64,000 bases of DNA from Odontesthes bonariensis (GCF_027942865.1 NC_134526.1:9208284-9272283); one strand, 5' to 3'. Counted from the stretch's first letter, positions 1-14,100 are shown. The notes: a model not told the origin generated them from the letters alone. Numbers and translations are program-made.

Positions 1-40
1 CCAGTTCAGAACCGTCAGTAAACCAGTCTGCGTCTTTCTG

Positions 41-826
41 TTCAAATCAAATCAAATTTATTTGTACAGCACATTTCATGTACAAACAGTTCAAAGTGCT
101 TTACATAAAATAAAAGCATTGCAGCAGGGAGTGCAAGAATCATTAAAAATGCATAAAATAATATAAAGAGAAACAAATAAAATCATTTAAATGAATTTAA
201 AATCAGGCAACAGTCTAGATAAGTTAAAAGATATTTCATGCATAGACACATGAGAAAAGAAATGTTTTTAACCTGGATTTAAAAATGTCTCCATTTGGTG
301 AAAGTTTAATCTCCACTGGCAGTTTGTTCCACTTGTTTGCAGCATAACAGCTAAATGCTGCTTCTCCATGTTTAGTCTGGACTCTGGACTGGACCAGCTG
401 ACCTGAGTCCTTGGATCTAAGAGCTCTGCTGGGTTTATATTCTCTGAACATATCACAGATGTATTTTGGGCCTAAACCATTCTGGGATTTGTAAACCATC
501 AGCAGGCTTTTAAAATCTATTCTGTGACTGACTGGAAGCCAGTGTAAAGATTTTAAAGCTGCTGTGATGTGTTCAGATCTCTTAGTCCGGGTTAAAACTC
601 CAGCAGCAGCGTTCTGGATGAGCTGCAGATGTTTAATGCTCTTTTTGGGAAGTCCAGTTAAAAGAGCGTTACAGTAATCGAGTCTACTGGAGATGAATGC
701 ATGGATGAGTTTCTCCTGGTCTTTTTGGGAGAGGAAACCTTTAATTCTGTTGATATTTCTGAGGTGGTAAAAAGCTGCCTTGGTGACAGTTGATCCCAAT
801 ACGAGCCGCATAACCCAGCAGGTCAA
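41..826 (-). mobile_element. L2/CR1-like LINE, 3' end with reverse-transcriptase C-terminal region
   Basis: On the minus strand an open frame of about 196 codons (826 to 236) reads as the C-terminal part of a non-LTR retrotransposon reverse transcriptase. Landmarks are SSRLDYCNALLTGLP, the LQLIQNAAA segment, SLHWLPV and VYKSQNGLGPKY, all typical of fish L2/CR1-clade elements. The frame is followed by a short 3' UTR ending in a repeated TTTGATT tail near position 45. Only the 3' end is present, as expected from 5' truncation during target-primed insertion. The same 3' tail recurs on the other strand at about 20580-20722. The clade assignment rests on motif memory; L2 against Rex1/CR1 is not settled. 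Confidence 0.85.
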
Positions 827-830
827 CAGC

Positions 831-2775
831 TCAGACGGTTCAACAACCTGTCACGCCCCAAATCCCATCTCTGTTGAATCACTGACCCGTAGACTATTTA
901 TATTCTGATGATAAACCTGCAGAGGAGCTTCGGGCTCCCTGACTTGATCAGATTCTTTACAGAGACTGGTTTGGTTTCACTTTCTGTTCTAAATACCGCA
1001 GTTTACTCTGATTTTATGTCCTTCCCCCATCGTACGTCCACATCTCGACGCAAAAACGTTGTTGTTGATTATTGTTGGAGTATTTTAGTGGGTGATTTAA
1101 CACAATAATTTATTGCCAATATAATTAAACGAACACATATTTCACAGTTTAATAATATATCTATATTTTCCTAGTTTGCTAATATAGATCTGTTCAGTAT
1201 CAATCCTTCTGCAGAGGATTAATTTAAACACAGAAATGTATCGACTAAATAAATGTGCACAGGCAACCTAAAACAAAGCTCCACATCTGCCACAGTGCAG
1301 ATGTTTGCATTCAGTGCAGGTGTTTGCATTCAGTTTATTTAACCAGAATACTTAGATATTCGGTCAGTGCACATTATCCCAAAATGCCAAGTAATCTATT
1401 GATTTTTAATCAGCCGACTGATTAATCTGTGTCTGTTTGCCATAATTTTTACTGTCCCCGTGCAGCTTATGATTTCTACTCTGTGTCTTGAAAGACATTG
1501 TTAAAAATGATTTAATTTACCAGAAAATTAAGACCATGAATCAAAATCAAGGTAGAACTCAGATGTTTTTCTTTGGTGGACAAACCAAAATGCAAAGTAG
1601 ATTGAAATTTCCATCTATAAATGTGTCATTTCTGATATTTGTTTGTACATTCATTTGATGCTCTGCAAACATCGGCGGTTTTACCAGCTTTTACTGATGC
1701 CAGATTGAAAACATATATATAATATTAATAAGATCACAGGACGTTGCTCTCCTGATGGTTTTTCATTACTTTCTGCCCTGTTAGTTGCTAAATAGATTTG
1801 TATGTTGGCTTGAACATGCTTGATCAGACTTCAGCTTCCTCCATTTTTGTCACAAAAGTCACAAAAGTGTGCTCGACAATATTAAAATCCATTGATATGA
1901 GTCTCGACCAGATTTAGACTGGAATAACTTCTTTTATTACTACTTTAGAGGGGGTAAACAGTTACTCGTTGGATTGAAATGACTAACCGGGGCAGATAAT
2001 ATTAAAAAATCCCTCTACCTGTCCCTTTAGGATATCTGAGGTGTTAAATGTAGACAACTGAGTATGATTCATCTACAAAGGAGGTGATCTCAAGCTGAAT
2101 TTTGGAGTATGGAATACAGTCAGGGTGTTTTTATCTCTTCAGTGTTTTTACAGTTATTGTTATCAGTTAGTTTTTGGTTTATTTGGCACTTTATAGACAC
2201 GGCATTGGCCTCATGGTGCTGTTAGAGCAAAAGTAAAGTGATTAAGATTCATACTTTTCTGGATTTGCTCACCAAATGTCATTAATTGTAATACAGATAA
2301 CAGTTGTTGTCTAACTGTTTGCAGGTATGATGAATTATAGAAATACTGCAAACCTCCATAATTTTTCTTCTGCTCTGATGCACAAATCGCACCTGAAGTC
2401 TAATTTATCAGGGAAAATTGTTCTTTTCTCCCCTTTATGGAGCCTTTAGTAGGGAGCCAGAATTGTTCATTTTCAGCCAGGCGATGTGTTGATTGAGCAT
2501 TGCAAATGATTTATTAGGTGCTGATGTTTTACAAGCCTGAACACAAACGAGGTGGCTGAGGCAGTTTTTTTCCAGCAGACCACGGGGACCATTACTCAGC
2601 ACTTTTGTCGGGTTTGTCACGTTTGCTCGCGTCACCTGTGGTAATAACATCTAACTCAAAGTGATGAGAGCTCTGCTGATGCTGCTCTCTTTAAAAAGAT
2701 GCAGAGTTTCTGCTCCCACGATCAGCCGATATTTCAGGAATGAAATCTTTTTGCAGCAACAGTCAGAGGCCGTGA
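831..2775. other. Intergenic, no gene seen
   Basis: AT-rich DNA with only short open frames of no recognisable content. I see no splice-bounded conserved peptide and no clear repeat boundary. Confidence 0.6.
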
Positions 2776-2779
2776 ATAG

Positions 2780-3000
2780 ATTAACTTTGTGTACTATGAC
2801 CTTAAAATCCATCGGGAGACTATCTAGACGTAACTACACGGACCCGAGAACATCGGCAATGTGATCCATTTTCTTTGTTCCAGTTAAAACTCTGGCAGTC
2901 CCTCTCTGTACAAGCTGTAATTGATTTACTGACTTTTTGGCAGACCTCAGAGGATTGATTTGCAGTAGCTGAAGTTTGCTTGAAAATAAAGCTTCTCTGT
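2780..3000 (-). mobile_element. Decayed LINE reverse-transcriptase fragment
   Basis: Read on the minus strand with frame shifts, this stretch gives a degraded version of the same RT C-terminal region seen at the window start: a LQLVQ segment, ARVLTGTKK, DHIADVL and then DFK. Frames are broken and there is a stop after the DVL segment. It looks like an old L2-like insertion, older than the copy at 41-826. The call is based on motif resemblance only. Confidence 0.5.
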
Positions 3001-3009
3001 ATCAAGGGC

Positions 3010-6000
3010 AGAAAAAAATGTACAAGAAAAGCAGAGCAGAATTAGTCACACATACCCTCCACGCTTATGCTGCTCGTTTTTTCTTTACAGGCTGTTTAAC
3101 ACAACACATTCATTTTTATTTAGAGGTTAAGTATGTTTGCTTTACTTAGGAATATCTGGGATTTTGTCTTTAAGTATACGAGGAATGTGTAAATCATTTG
3201 ATGAGACACTTTGCCCCACAGTAGTGTCTAAAAGTATCAGGCTAGTGCAGGGTAAAAACACTCAATAGTAACGTACTTTGACACTAATTCCTCTCATACT
3301 TGGTCTGTGAGATGCTGACAGAAAGTATAACACTGTAGGTCTTATTGCTGAAACTGTTTGGACTGCTCTACATTAATCAGTGCTGGTATTCAATATGTTT
3401 TACATAAACTATAATATTGCTACAAATTCCAAGAGGTGTATTTTGGCATCAGGATGAGCATTGATACAAATCACCACCTTTAAAAATGTGGGAAATTCTA
3501 TTAATTGGCCTTTTTCATCATCTATGCGTAGGATTTCTGAACAGATTTGTGTTTTTTTTTATTTGCTCCTGGACCGATACAATGACAGCACGGGAATAAG
3601 AAACGGTGAATGAAATTAGTAAAAACAAAATAACTCTTCTAATGTGCAAATTGGGTCTAACCTGACAAAGATTAAACTGGCATGATGTAATATCCCAGAT
3701 GTTACCAGAGATTAAAGTAATTCTCTTCATTTTCCTCTTATGGATGCACCACTGTTGTTTTTGTTCCCTCCTCAAGGTTTATTTCCAGAAAGGACAACTA
3801 CTTATTTGTCTGAATTGCAACACTGAGCAATGTAGCCTATTCTGCTACCTTCTGGCGACACTAAGCAGCCTAGTTTATTTACTCCATAGCTTCAGATTTG
3901 CTCCGTTAGTGAAAAGAAATCCAGCTAATGTCTAAGTCATTGAACTTTGAAAGAGGAATCAACAGTAGAGCTATTAGCTATTAGCATAGTCATCCAAATC
4001 ATCTGTTCCTTGCACATCATGACCCATGGCATTAAAACCGGCTGCTTAACAGTGTGAAAGACTAAACTAAATGGTGTTGACTCGTTGGGACATGGACACA
4101 TAACGTCTCTCCTGTGGTATTTTGCACCCGGACTATGGTGTGAGATCCTTTGGGTCTCCTAGGTTGCTTGCTAGAGATTTTATAGATTGAAATTGTTCTC
4201 ATGGAGTTGAGAGGTCAGGCCAATGTCTTGTGCTCTTTTTGGGGTTAATTTACCTTGTGATCTGTGCTGTTAGAGAACGCTTGTCCTGCAACAATGTTTA
4301 GGCAGGCTGTACGTGTCAAAATAACATGCACACAAATGTCAAGAACCAAGGCATCCCGACAGAACATGGTGAAAAGATTATCTGTGTAATCCGCTCCACT
4401 TGTTAGTTTGCAATGATGTTTCTGAACTTTGTTTGAAAAGTAGAGGACCTAGACTTAAGCCTTGTGGGACTCCTTCTGGAGATTATAGAATCGATTTATT
4501 TTTCAGTTCTATATATATATGGGTGTTGTCGAGGATTAATAACGAGACTTTCTTCTTGTCAGTTGTTGTTATAACTGAGCTCCTTTCGGCAAAAATGATG
4601 ATGATACGAGTCCCTAAATTTGCTTATAAGAATGTTTTACAGTTGAACAACAAAACATCATCAATCAGCAGGCGTGACATGTTGAGCTTGGCTACTGTCA
4701 CTGTGAGATGGCACTCCTCACTTCCTGTGTCATGCAGTAGACAAGTAACATTATCAGGATGGAAGAACAGCTCGGACTGAAGGGCACTGGTTGAATTCCT
4801 CCTGTGCAAGGTTTAAAATTCAGCATCTCTCTGCAAAGAAAGACGGGAAGGCGGTTTGACGACCTTCATCAAGAAGGAAAATGGAGCTCCTTGATGTCCC
4901 GGGGGGGCGGCTCTGACACCGGTACCCTGAGAAGAAGCGCTGGGAGCTGCAGCAAACAGAAAATGCGTCTAATTAGTGCTGGCTGCATGAATAATCTAGA
5001 CTTCTTTTTATCTCCAGGCTCTTTGATATGACAGCAGCATAGGAGCACTAGTGAGCGAGTGCTTATGCTCAGGAGGTGTGAAAGACATGGCCTGCATTCA
5101 TATCAAGGTTGTTCTCAGGAAATGGAGATATATTTAAAATAAGGCAGCAGAAAATGGATGATAAGGATCTCTGTTCATTCAGACAGCAAAAATGCATCTG
5201 CGTTTAGCTTAGCATCTAGCGTGGTAAAGTGGTAGAAGTTAAGTCTGTGCAGTTCCCGTCCAATTATTCTTTTCCACAAATCTCCAGTAAATATTTGGAA
5301 ATATTTCCAACAAGAATTAGAAAATTAGTGTTAAGAAGTCAGGTAGTCAGTTATCTTAGTCAGGGTCACTAAAACAGAACTTGTGTTTATAAAGCAAACA
5401 AAAAATCATCGTGTCAAAGTGGAAGAAACAACAATAATCAGAGCTCTGGGCAGAGCTGAAGCACAGCAGAGAGGGAGGGGAGGGGCCTGCTAGTTGTATT
5501 GGTTTCTAAACTAAATTGATGTTTTTCTGAAGCTTATAAAGTTTTGCTTTAAATCATCAATGTACTTCAGAGTCGTCAAACCTTAAAATGTGTAAAACAG
5601 GATGTACTTTGCGTCATGCCAACTCTCTTCATATACATGTTAATGTATTTCTATTTAACTTGCACCTCATGTGAAACTTTAGTGTTTAAACAACCATTTT
5701 CAGGTGTCATTTCCTGAATAGACAGAATGCAAATCTACAATAAAATTGGTGTGTAATTTATCAAAATATTTTAGCTGCTTTAGTAGAATCAAAAGCCATT
5801 TTGCTTAAAAAAAAACAACGTGTGATGTTTGGGAACACCTGAAAATACGTGGAAGTTGAAACGCACCAACAACGTGTTCTTCTTGCTCTTTGATGCAGAC
5901 TGCATCCACCTCTTTATGCACGCACGCACACTTTCTTCTATTGTGTTGGTGATGTGGTCACTTTGACTCGGAGCTGTGATGCTGGTCGCGCAGACACATA

Positions 6001-7798
6001 AAAAGCTCGAATTTGAATTCAAATGAGTTCACAAACGCAGCATGTAAAATGAAACCGGCTTGTGTGTTCATCCGCCAGCAGCTGCACTCTCTCTGTTTGA
6101 ACATGCAGACACAGTCGGCCTGTCTCATTCCCTCTGTGCTGTATTGACCTTGTCAGAGGGATGCTGAGTGGACCCGTGATGGACAGCCAGTTGGCTCCTT
6201 TGGGTTCAGCTGACTCCCCATTTTTATCTGCTTGTTGTACTTTAAAGCTCAGCACATGCCGTTTGTGATCAGAGCCATTTCCGTCCTCTTCCGTGTCACG
6301 ACAGCCCAGATGTGAAGCTTTGTTTTATTCTTTTCCAAAAAAAAAAAAGTTTATTTGAAAGTTGAAACTTGATATGATGCCAATCAGATAAAATTACATC
6401 AAGCAGTGCTACTTTATTTCATGTGAATCTATGGCAAATATCCGCCATTAACATTAATAAGTCTTTCAAAGGTTGGAAAACATTGGCAAAAACAATCTGT
6501 TTTGATTTAATCAATAAGATAATTAAAGCCTGCACCATATTTGAATGCTTTAAATTTGATGCAGCTTGGAATATTTGGTGAACATTAACTTAAAGGGAAA
6601 TACACATATTTTCCCTCTGGCCTACCAAGCCTATCTGAGACATAGACAGAAAATTAGACAATCCGTTCCCATCATGTCACATGGATGCTGCTCTAATATA
6701 TTTTACCATCTCACAGGGTGTAACCATCAGCTTTGCCACTACTCTGTTTTAATTAGCAGGAGCAAGCAACTGATTTGAAACTTAGAGGAAGCAATCTGTT
6801 GATTTTCACATAGAAATTCAGTTCTACAGTTACAGAATATTGAAGCCATGACTTTGGTTTAGGAGAATATGATTACTCACTCGCAGGACATTTGATAATA
6901 GTGGATCTGACTTGAGGGCAGGGAAGTATCTGTGATAGGTGACACCAGTATGGGACACTTGATGTGGTATCAAGTCCTCTACAGATGGCAGTTTTGAGGC
7001 CCCATTTTCATCAAAACCCTCAGCATCAGCAGGGATTTGGCAAAAAAATCAACAATTTTCACCTTCTCTGGGTGTTAGCATGGCGGTCACTGCTGGTAGC
7101 CGGTGGTTATGCACAACAGTACCTCCCGTTGCTACGGTGTCTGTAGCTGCTGCACCCGTCTTTAGCTATTCTTTGTCTTTTTCTTTACTTTGGTTAAAAG
7201 AAGTTTGACAGTTCAACATAAAGTTTATCTTATTAAACCAAAGTTTACAGCAAACTCAAGAGAAAAGAATGCATTATTTTGACATTCAGTCATGAGCATC
7301 AAACTGTAGCTCCGACATGAAAATAGTCACATGAATTCCAGACGGGGACACTGCTTTGTTGTTCCATTTTTATATTCAAGAATAGGCTGATGACTCCAAA
7401 GCATTTTAGATAGATCAATAAAACTGCTGACCAGGGGCAAATGGGTGTGGGATTAATTTTATCTTTTTAAATCTGGAGCTACAGAAAAAGAAGAAATCAG
7501 TTAAAGTATAAAGAGCAGTGATGAATTGTTCCTGTAGTTTAACCAGCAGCGAGGTCATCTGAGCTGAACTTCTTCTATACGGAGATTTATTAACTTTGAC
7601 ATTTAATGGTTGTTGCGGCTCTGAACCGTTTGGAAAAATTGATCTGATTTTACGATCCTGTAACTTTAAGGTGTTTCCAGTGTTAAACAGCTATTAACGC
7701 AACACGGCAGCAGGAAATGTTTGGTTGTAATTAACTGTAATTTAATTCAGCTCTGATTTGGTGCAAAGGCAGAAGCTGATCTGTTGGAGAGAACTTAA
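3010..7798. other. Intergenic, no gene seen
   Basis: About 4.8 kb without a supportable gene. Around 4400-4500 a short frame contains a SRGPRLKPCGTP-like string reminiscent of fish LINE-derived sequence, but it is too short to call. Open frames here are below 130 codons and show no splice context or domain. Confidence 0.55.
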
Positions 7799-8382
7799 CC
7801 CTTTGGCGCCTAAAGCACCTGCAAAAAAGGCTGCTCAATGCCTAAGCCAGTTCTTAGAAAAGGTCCCCAATGCCTGAGGGTTTTTTGAACTAAAAACAAT
7901 TAATTGAAAAACACCTAAGAAAAATTCAATATCTCAGCCTTTGAAACACTGGCTGGATTGTATTACTTTTTTTTTTTAATCAATGTTGGACATTTGGTTC
8001 ATGTAGTTTTGCTTTATGATTCAGGATAATACCCAATGCTGCTATTTATTATATTACTATTACTATACTGTTACTATACTATAACTAAATCATAATCATC
8101 ATTACTATTATTATTATTATTAGTAGTAGTAGTAGGCACCACTTCAGCTACATTACTGGCCATGATAGAGACGTCATTGCAAAATAATAATATCAGCAAT
8201 AATAATGAATGATAAAAAAAACCCTGCAATATATCTTGCATTGTGCAGTTATACTGTATACTTCAGTGACACGACTTCTAAAACATCATAGTTGTCATAC
8301 TGCAGTAATTGAACAATGTTGCGTTAAGCAACAACCGGGGTTAGGGGCAATGTTGCGCTACGCAACATCCGGCGTCAATGGG
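7799..8382. mobile_element. piggyBac-like non-autonomous element (TTAA flanks)
   Basis: A 584-bp segment bounded by TTAA on both sides (7795-7798 and 8383-8386). The left end begins CCCTTTGGCGCC and the right end reads GGCGTCAATGGG, an imperfect terminal inverted repeat starting with CCC. TTAA duplication plus CCC termini is the signature of piggyBac-type elements (Looper-like). The interior has no transposase, is rich in short ATT runs near 8100-8135, and near the right end has a duplicated GTTGCG-n-GCAAC palindrome, so it is a deletion derivative or MITE. Confidence 0.65.
8100..8135. repeat. ATT/AGT trinucleotide microsatellite
   Basis: Imperfect run of TAT/ATT triplets passing into AGT triplets, inside the piggyBac-like element. 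Confidence 0.7.
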
Positions 8383-8389
8383 TTAAACA

Positions 8390-9950
8390 GTTATCTGTGG
8401 ATCACATGCATTGTTTCTTGGCTGTTTTTATTTAAAATCCTGAGGATTATGTCCTCAAAAACAACAGGGAGTGTTTGATTTGAGTAACTGTACTGTAATA
8501 CAGCATGAAGTGGCCTCTGCTTAAACATTAGAGGCAGACTTGAAAGGAGTCATACATCATCGAATAACCTGCACAGAAAGGCAGCATTGAGTGACCATAG
8601 AAATGTCTTTATTTTTCAATAACAAAATGCTGCAGTCACACTGTATCTTAAACATAGTGTATTATTCTAAAAATGAATTAATTCTACATAACTCTTCCAT
8701 ATTATAACTTTATAATAGGACACACATCACAGCTTCATCGTCACTCTAGTTCTTCCTACTGGAACATACTGTGTGTTGTTGTTTGGTTTCTTTGTTTTCA
8801 CATTCTTCACATGAGCTCCGTGTACACATTTCCTCGTCCATCACAAACTCGCACCGTCACAGATGGACCTGATGCACAGGATGTGGCCGGCATCCCGTGT
8901 CCTTCGACACCCTCTCATCCCCGTTAATTAGACGTGGAACAAATCTGCTGCGCCATCAGGGCTGCAAAGTATCTCCCGTCATTCGGAGATCGTTCAGCAA
9001 ACAAGCGTTGCTTGGCTTCTCTCAGTAACAGAAGGAGGAAGAGGAAGGCGAGACAGATCAACTGAGTCTGGAAGGCAGCAGGCGTGACGGAGTAGAAACC
9101 CATCAGATCTGAATTGGGCATTTATTAATGGAGGAGGTTCATTAATCACCTGCAGAGGATCCGCTCCGCAAATAGCAGCCCCTCCCCTTTCAGATCTACT
9201 TTGCCTTGTTTTAATTAACTCATTTTCTTTATCTACTTCCCCCTTCATCAGTGTGCTTTCCTCTATATGCAAATAAACACCTTGTTGTATCACTGACTTC
9301 ACACCTGGAGCAGCTATTTTACCTCTTATTTTCATCTCTGTACATGATGAAAAAGTAAATCAATGCTTTTTGCTGCGAGGCAAAAGTGATATTTGTCTGC
9401 AGAAAGTTGCTACTAATTATTGGATGCATCACCGTTTAAATATGTTGAATAAATATTTCTCTGTCCCAGACAGTTAATCGTACTGACTTTCATCTTTCAG
9501 TTCAGGTTCAGGTTGAATATCTACAGAACTATTAAATGGACTGCCATAACATTTTGAGAAAACACTCATGTTTTCAAGTTATAAAATCTTGTTGTGATTA
9601 GCAGATGTTTGCCAGATGATGGGAAACACAAGAATTGGCATAGTTAACAATCATTCATCCCTTGATTTGGTAGCTTTTAAAGTCTATGGTTTCAGTTCAG
9701 ATCAAAATTCATGCTAGCTGTTTTTAAGCAGCTAGCATGAAAATAGCATCAGAAGTCATAGCGTAAACAAAGATTGAGCCAACACCTATTCACCACATTT
9801 ATGTTGCATCTTAGAAATAGAAGACACCACTCATTTACTGATGAGAAAACATTGCCAAGCACATCTCATTACAGCACAGCCCAGCACAGTCCAGCCTTTT
9901 GAGCCAAACAGTCTGTAATAACCATAAAGTAATGCTAAGTAACTGAAAAT
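8390..9950. other. Intergenic, no gene seen
   Basis: Contains two overlapping minus-strand frames (8924-9335) without recognisable domains, good splice sites or conserved motifs. Nothing else supportable. Confidence 0.5.
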
Positions 9951-9957
9951 GTTTATG

Positions 9958-10080
9958 TTTAGGCATTGTCAGATGCTTTTATCCAAAGCGACTTACAATC
10001 AAAATCCCGGGTAGGCAGGATACAAACCCAGGTCACCCACAGGAAAGGTGCCGATCTTACCACTACACTATCCAGTCCCA
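9958..10080 (-). mobile_element. tRNA-derived SINE
   Basis: Read on the minus strand, the segment has an A-box-like stretch (GTGTAGTGGTAAG, about 10056-10070) and a B-box-like GGTTTGTATCC at 10028-10018, matching a tRNA-derived head. It is followed by a tail containing GTAAGTCGCTTTGGATAAAA, a motif common in fish SINEs. The B box has drifted from GGTTCGAATCC. It would not fold as a functional tRNA. Confidence 0.6.
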
Positions 10081-10084
10081 CCAT

Positions 10085-10949
10085 CCATACTATAGCAGGT
10101 TTGAGCTGATAAACCTGAAGGGAAGGAGTTGATGATAAAATTACCATCAGTTCATTGTTCTGAAATATGTCTGTGAGGCAATGTCAGCTGTTTGGTGTTT
10201 GAATTGTTTAAAGTCCATACAGTGCCGTAGTATGAATTTCATTTCAATAAAGGTCGAGAATGGTCACGGAAATAAAGATGTTTCCCTTGGAAAAAAAAGA
10301 TCTGTGAAAATTGTGTGAAGCCCAGTAAATGTTTGGTTTACTGCAGACACATTTGTGTGGATCGGTCATGAGATGAGGGCCAACACTGGCAAAGAAAGAC
10401 CAAATTGGATGATTTTTAAATTGCGTTCATCAGAGAGATGGCAAAGTTGAAGTTGAAGATCGCTCATAAAACGGCTCACATTTTAGATGCAAAGAACAAG
10501 TTCATTTTGGAGCCCTGTAATTTAAAAGCCTTCATTTCAAACTGCAGAAAAAAAAAAGAACTAGTTTCTTCTCTGTCTGTCTTGGACATGATATGAATAA
10601 TTATAAATGTTAAAAATGTCAGCTACCTCGTTTGTCTCCTGATTTGAAGTATTGGCTTTAATCAGAGAGTAATTCATCTAAAATCCAGGGTTTTTCCTTT
10701 TTCATGTGGTCTCTTTGTTGTAATGGAGCCCTCTTTGGCAAAAATAAATGAACAACAAAGGTTCCACAGATTACACAACAGTTCATGTGGCCTGTAATGA
10801 AAGCGTTCTGATTTCCCCGTGATAACGCAACATATGCACGTACAGGCTTTACAATGCATCAGGTCGGTGTATATACTGGAGGTTGTGTGGGAATAGAGAT
10901 GTGGGTGGATGTGAACTTTGCCTTCCTTCCTGCTCCTCCTGTTCCACAG
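10085..10949. other. Upstream flank or 5' intron of sbk1
   Basis: No gene seen. A polypyrimidine-rich stretch leads to an acceptor at 10948-10949, so this is probably intron lying between an unidentified 5' untranslated exon and the first coding exon of sbk1. The upstream exon and promoter were not identified. Confidence 0.5.
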
Positions 10950-11175
10950 GAACGTCTGTCTTCTCACCAGTCCACGCCCGTCCTGCCCCGTCCCTCCACC
11001 ACAATGAACTCGTCGCCGCACGGCTCCCGCGCCTCCGTCGACATCCTGGAGGAACTCCAGCTGATCGCTGCACAGAACCTGGAAAAACTGGACATCAACA
11101 AATACTATGAGGTTGTCCGGGAGCTGGGCAAGGGCACCTACGGGAAGGTGGACCTGGTCATCCACAAAATCAGAG
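10950..11175 (+). CDS. sbk1: sbk1 coding exon 1 (with short 5' UTR part)
   Basis: The acceptor TTCCACAG ends at 10949 and coding starts at ATG 11004 in ACAATGAAC context. The frame is open upstream through the exon, but ATG 11004 gives the family-like start MNSSPHGS. The exon encodes residues 1-57, including the glycine-rich loop, and ends at donor GTAAAG with one base of codon 58 left over. Confidence 0.85.
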
Positions 11176-14100
11176 GTAAAGACTGGAGCTGCAACTGATG
11201 AGTGTTTATCCATTAATCTGCTAATAAATGTGTTTGACTGGTTTATAAAATGTCAGCCTTTATCACAACCCTTGATGTTAACCTTCGAAACATTAATGCA
11301 GCTTGAACATTAAAAACATTCAAGCTAAAATAAAGCCTCCGCTTGAACCCAAAATTATACAAAAGTACAGCTCACATGGCAAAATGTGGCATTTTTAATT
11401 ATCTGATGCTTTGAAAAAGTAAAAAAAATAGACCTAAAGATGAAACGGTGAATCGGTTTTTCATCATTTTGTGGGAGAAGATTTTCAAAGACTCGCATTC
11501 AGAAATCAATTAGGCCTAAAAACGACCAAATCCAGCGGGCAGCATATGCAGCAAATTGGATTATGAGTTGCACTTTACATTACTGCTCGGTAACAAGATG
11601 ATAATAAAGAGGTAATAACCAGGTAACAGCCTGGTAGATATATGTGATATTACCATGAAATTTGGCGGGTATTTCAACACTTTGCAGCCCAGATTCATGG
11701 TTATTACGTAAAAAAACATGTTGCAGCAACAAGCATTCATTCTCTTTAGCATTACCTTGAAACAAATTAAAAATGTCCGTGAGGCATGTATTTTTAGCGC
11801 TATAATATGGTAATCTCTGTCACGCTAGGTGGGTTGATTCTAGCCCAAATACTAAGGAGGAAACATCCTGTATTACCTTATTATTACTACATTTGTGTCC
11901 TCATATTTCATTTAAAAATATTGCATCCATATAACTATTCTGTTTTATTATAAATAATAAATAATATAAATAATAAAAAATAAATAATAATTTACCTCTT
12001 TGTGTTCATCTTGTCACCACACTATTGCTATGATTTGTGTTCAGCTTGATGAGACTAAAAGATAATAATGCAAAGTAAAACACTTGTGTTCGCTTCTGAA
12101 GTGTTTACTGTCACAATTAATTTCTGACAGTCAAATGGTTTTGAGGTTAATTCGGGCCACTGTACTGCAGGGATTTGGCTCAGGTCAGAATCCAGATTGC
12201 CTAAACTCACCACGCGGTAAACAGGAAATCTGTTCATCTGCTTCACTTTAAAAGCAAAATGTTGCCCATCTGCTCTGAGCCTCTCGTTTGCCTCTTTTAT
12301 GGAGCGCAAAGCCGCGGCTTCGCTGCCTGTTTTTTAGTGGCTGCGGCCTGTTACCGAGATGAATTCTGACCTTTTCCAGCTGCTGAAGTGCACCCTCGAA
12401 TGCATGAAAAACCTTGTTTTTCCTGCACCACCGACATCTTCTCAGAGGACGAGTGCAGCTTTAATCGTCCGCTCTTCAGTGTCCGAGTACAAAAAAAAGT
12501 CACCAGTGGAAATAAACGGGTGGACGGTGCCCTTTAACTAGTCATCTTCTGAAAATGGTTTTATATAGAAGAGTGTTTGTTCTTCAGCTTCAGCAGCAGT
12601 TTCATCCGCAGGTGCTTCATTTGTATAAAAGCTTTTACTTGGATCCTACAGAACTACATCTCCTTATTTCCAGTTATAATCCATGAAACGAGCCATAAAA
12701 GGTCTCATATTAACTCTATTCAATCTTGTTAATTTATAATCTTGTTTTTTTATTTTTTTTTTAAAGCTATTGTGCTTTTCTTTCATTGCTCTTCTCTTTA
12801 TTAATTTTGTGCGTGCACATGGAACGTGTGTTTTTAACTATAAATAAGAAGTTAAATGATTTTTTCCTAACACTGTCCAGCTGCTGAAATGCGCATTTTA
12901 AGAAAAATGTCCCCATCTGAGTCTACACAATGCAGACGAGAAGAAACTGCACCTGCGGTCAGGGTCCAAAAATCATTGCCAAGTAAAAATACATTGTTTT
13001 ATTTACAAGTTTTTAGAAATAAAATTAAAAAAAACATTGCCTTCTTTACGTTTAATACTCTAGTTACAATTTAAAACTTCCAATCTTACATGTAATAAAC
13101 ATTTTTCAGTGTTTTAATTATTAATTAAATGAATTATTAATCAGAATTTAAGATGCTGCCTAAAAAATAAGCCTAATATCTATCTGTAAATATATTTATA
13201 AAGTGAAAATATTTTAATGATTCAGTAACCAGTTACAATAAACCTTATATTTACATTCCACATGCAACTTGCTCTGTTTACCTGAATGAATTTGACCTGA
13301 TGGGGTTTAAACGGTAACGCACAGGATAAGTTCTTGTGTCACATTCATGCAGTCACAGTAATAGTGTTAAATATTTAGCAACTCGGCATAAAATAGTAAC
13401 TCTTACGGGTCAGTGGGGCAGATATTTATGTTTCCCAGTTGTGGGTTGCCTTTAGTTCCTGCTCTAAAAGACACAGTTGTAGCTTTCCCAGAGTTACCCG
13501 AGTTCCTTAGAGCAGATGGCGTCGATCCTCTGGGATACTGGTCAGGAGGCCTAATTAACCGCTAATTATTCATGCTAACATTTAACGACTGTCAGAGAAG
13601 CTGCTGTTTGATGGAAACCATACAAATCAGATGTGTCTCAGCAGTCTAAAACAAGTTTGTTCATTTTAACATACACCAGCTCGTTTAAAGCTGAAGCTGC
13701 CTTTTAGGATTAGAGGTAAATGTCCTCCAGCACAGAGAAAAAGACGTCCAGCTGCCCTTATTCGAGCTCTTAGTGTCACAGACGGGAGTCCAAAAGATCT
13801 TTGACATCAGGGCGGTTTTTCTGTGATGCGATGACGCAGCATCTGAGAAACATATCCGCTGATGATCCTTCCACGACTCTGAGAAAACCCTCTGATTTTG
13901 CTTTTCCATTTCTCTTTGGTGAATATCGACAACTCAGAATTCCCATTCCCCATTGAATGCAGCAATACATTCTAAATACAAATAGTGTAATTTTCATTTT
14001 CACAGATTTATGGAGGTTTACTTGTGAAAGACAAAAAAGAAAAATATGTCCCTTATGAGTCTAAAACTCCAAAAAATTAGAATGTTTTCCTCAGGTTTTA

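Noticed and set aside
10854..11003. Longer sbk1 N-terminus starting in the preceding open frame
   Set aside because: That frame runs through the intron side of the acceptor at 10948-10949; the ATG at 11004 gives a family-like start.
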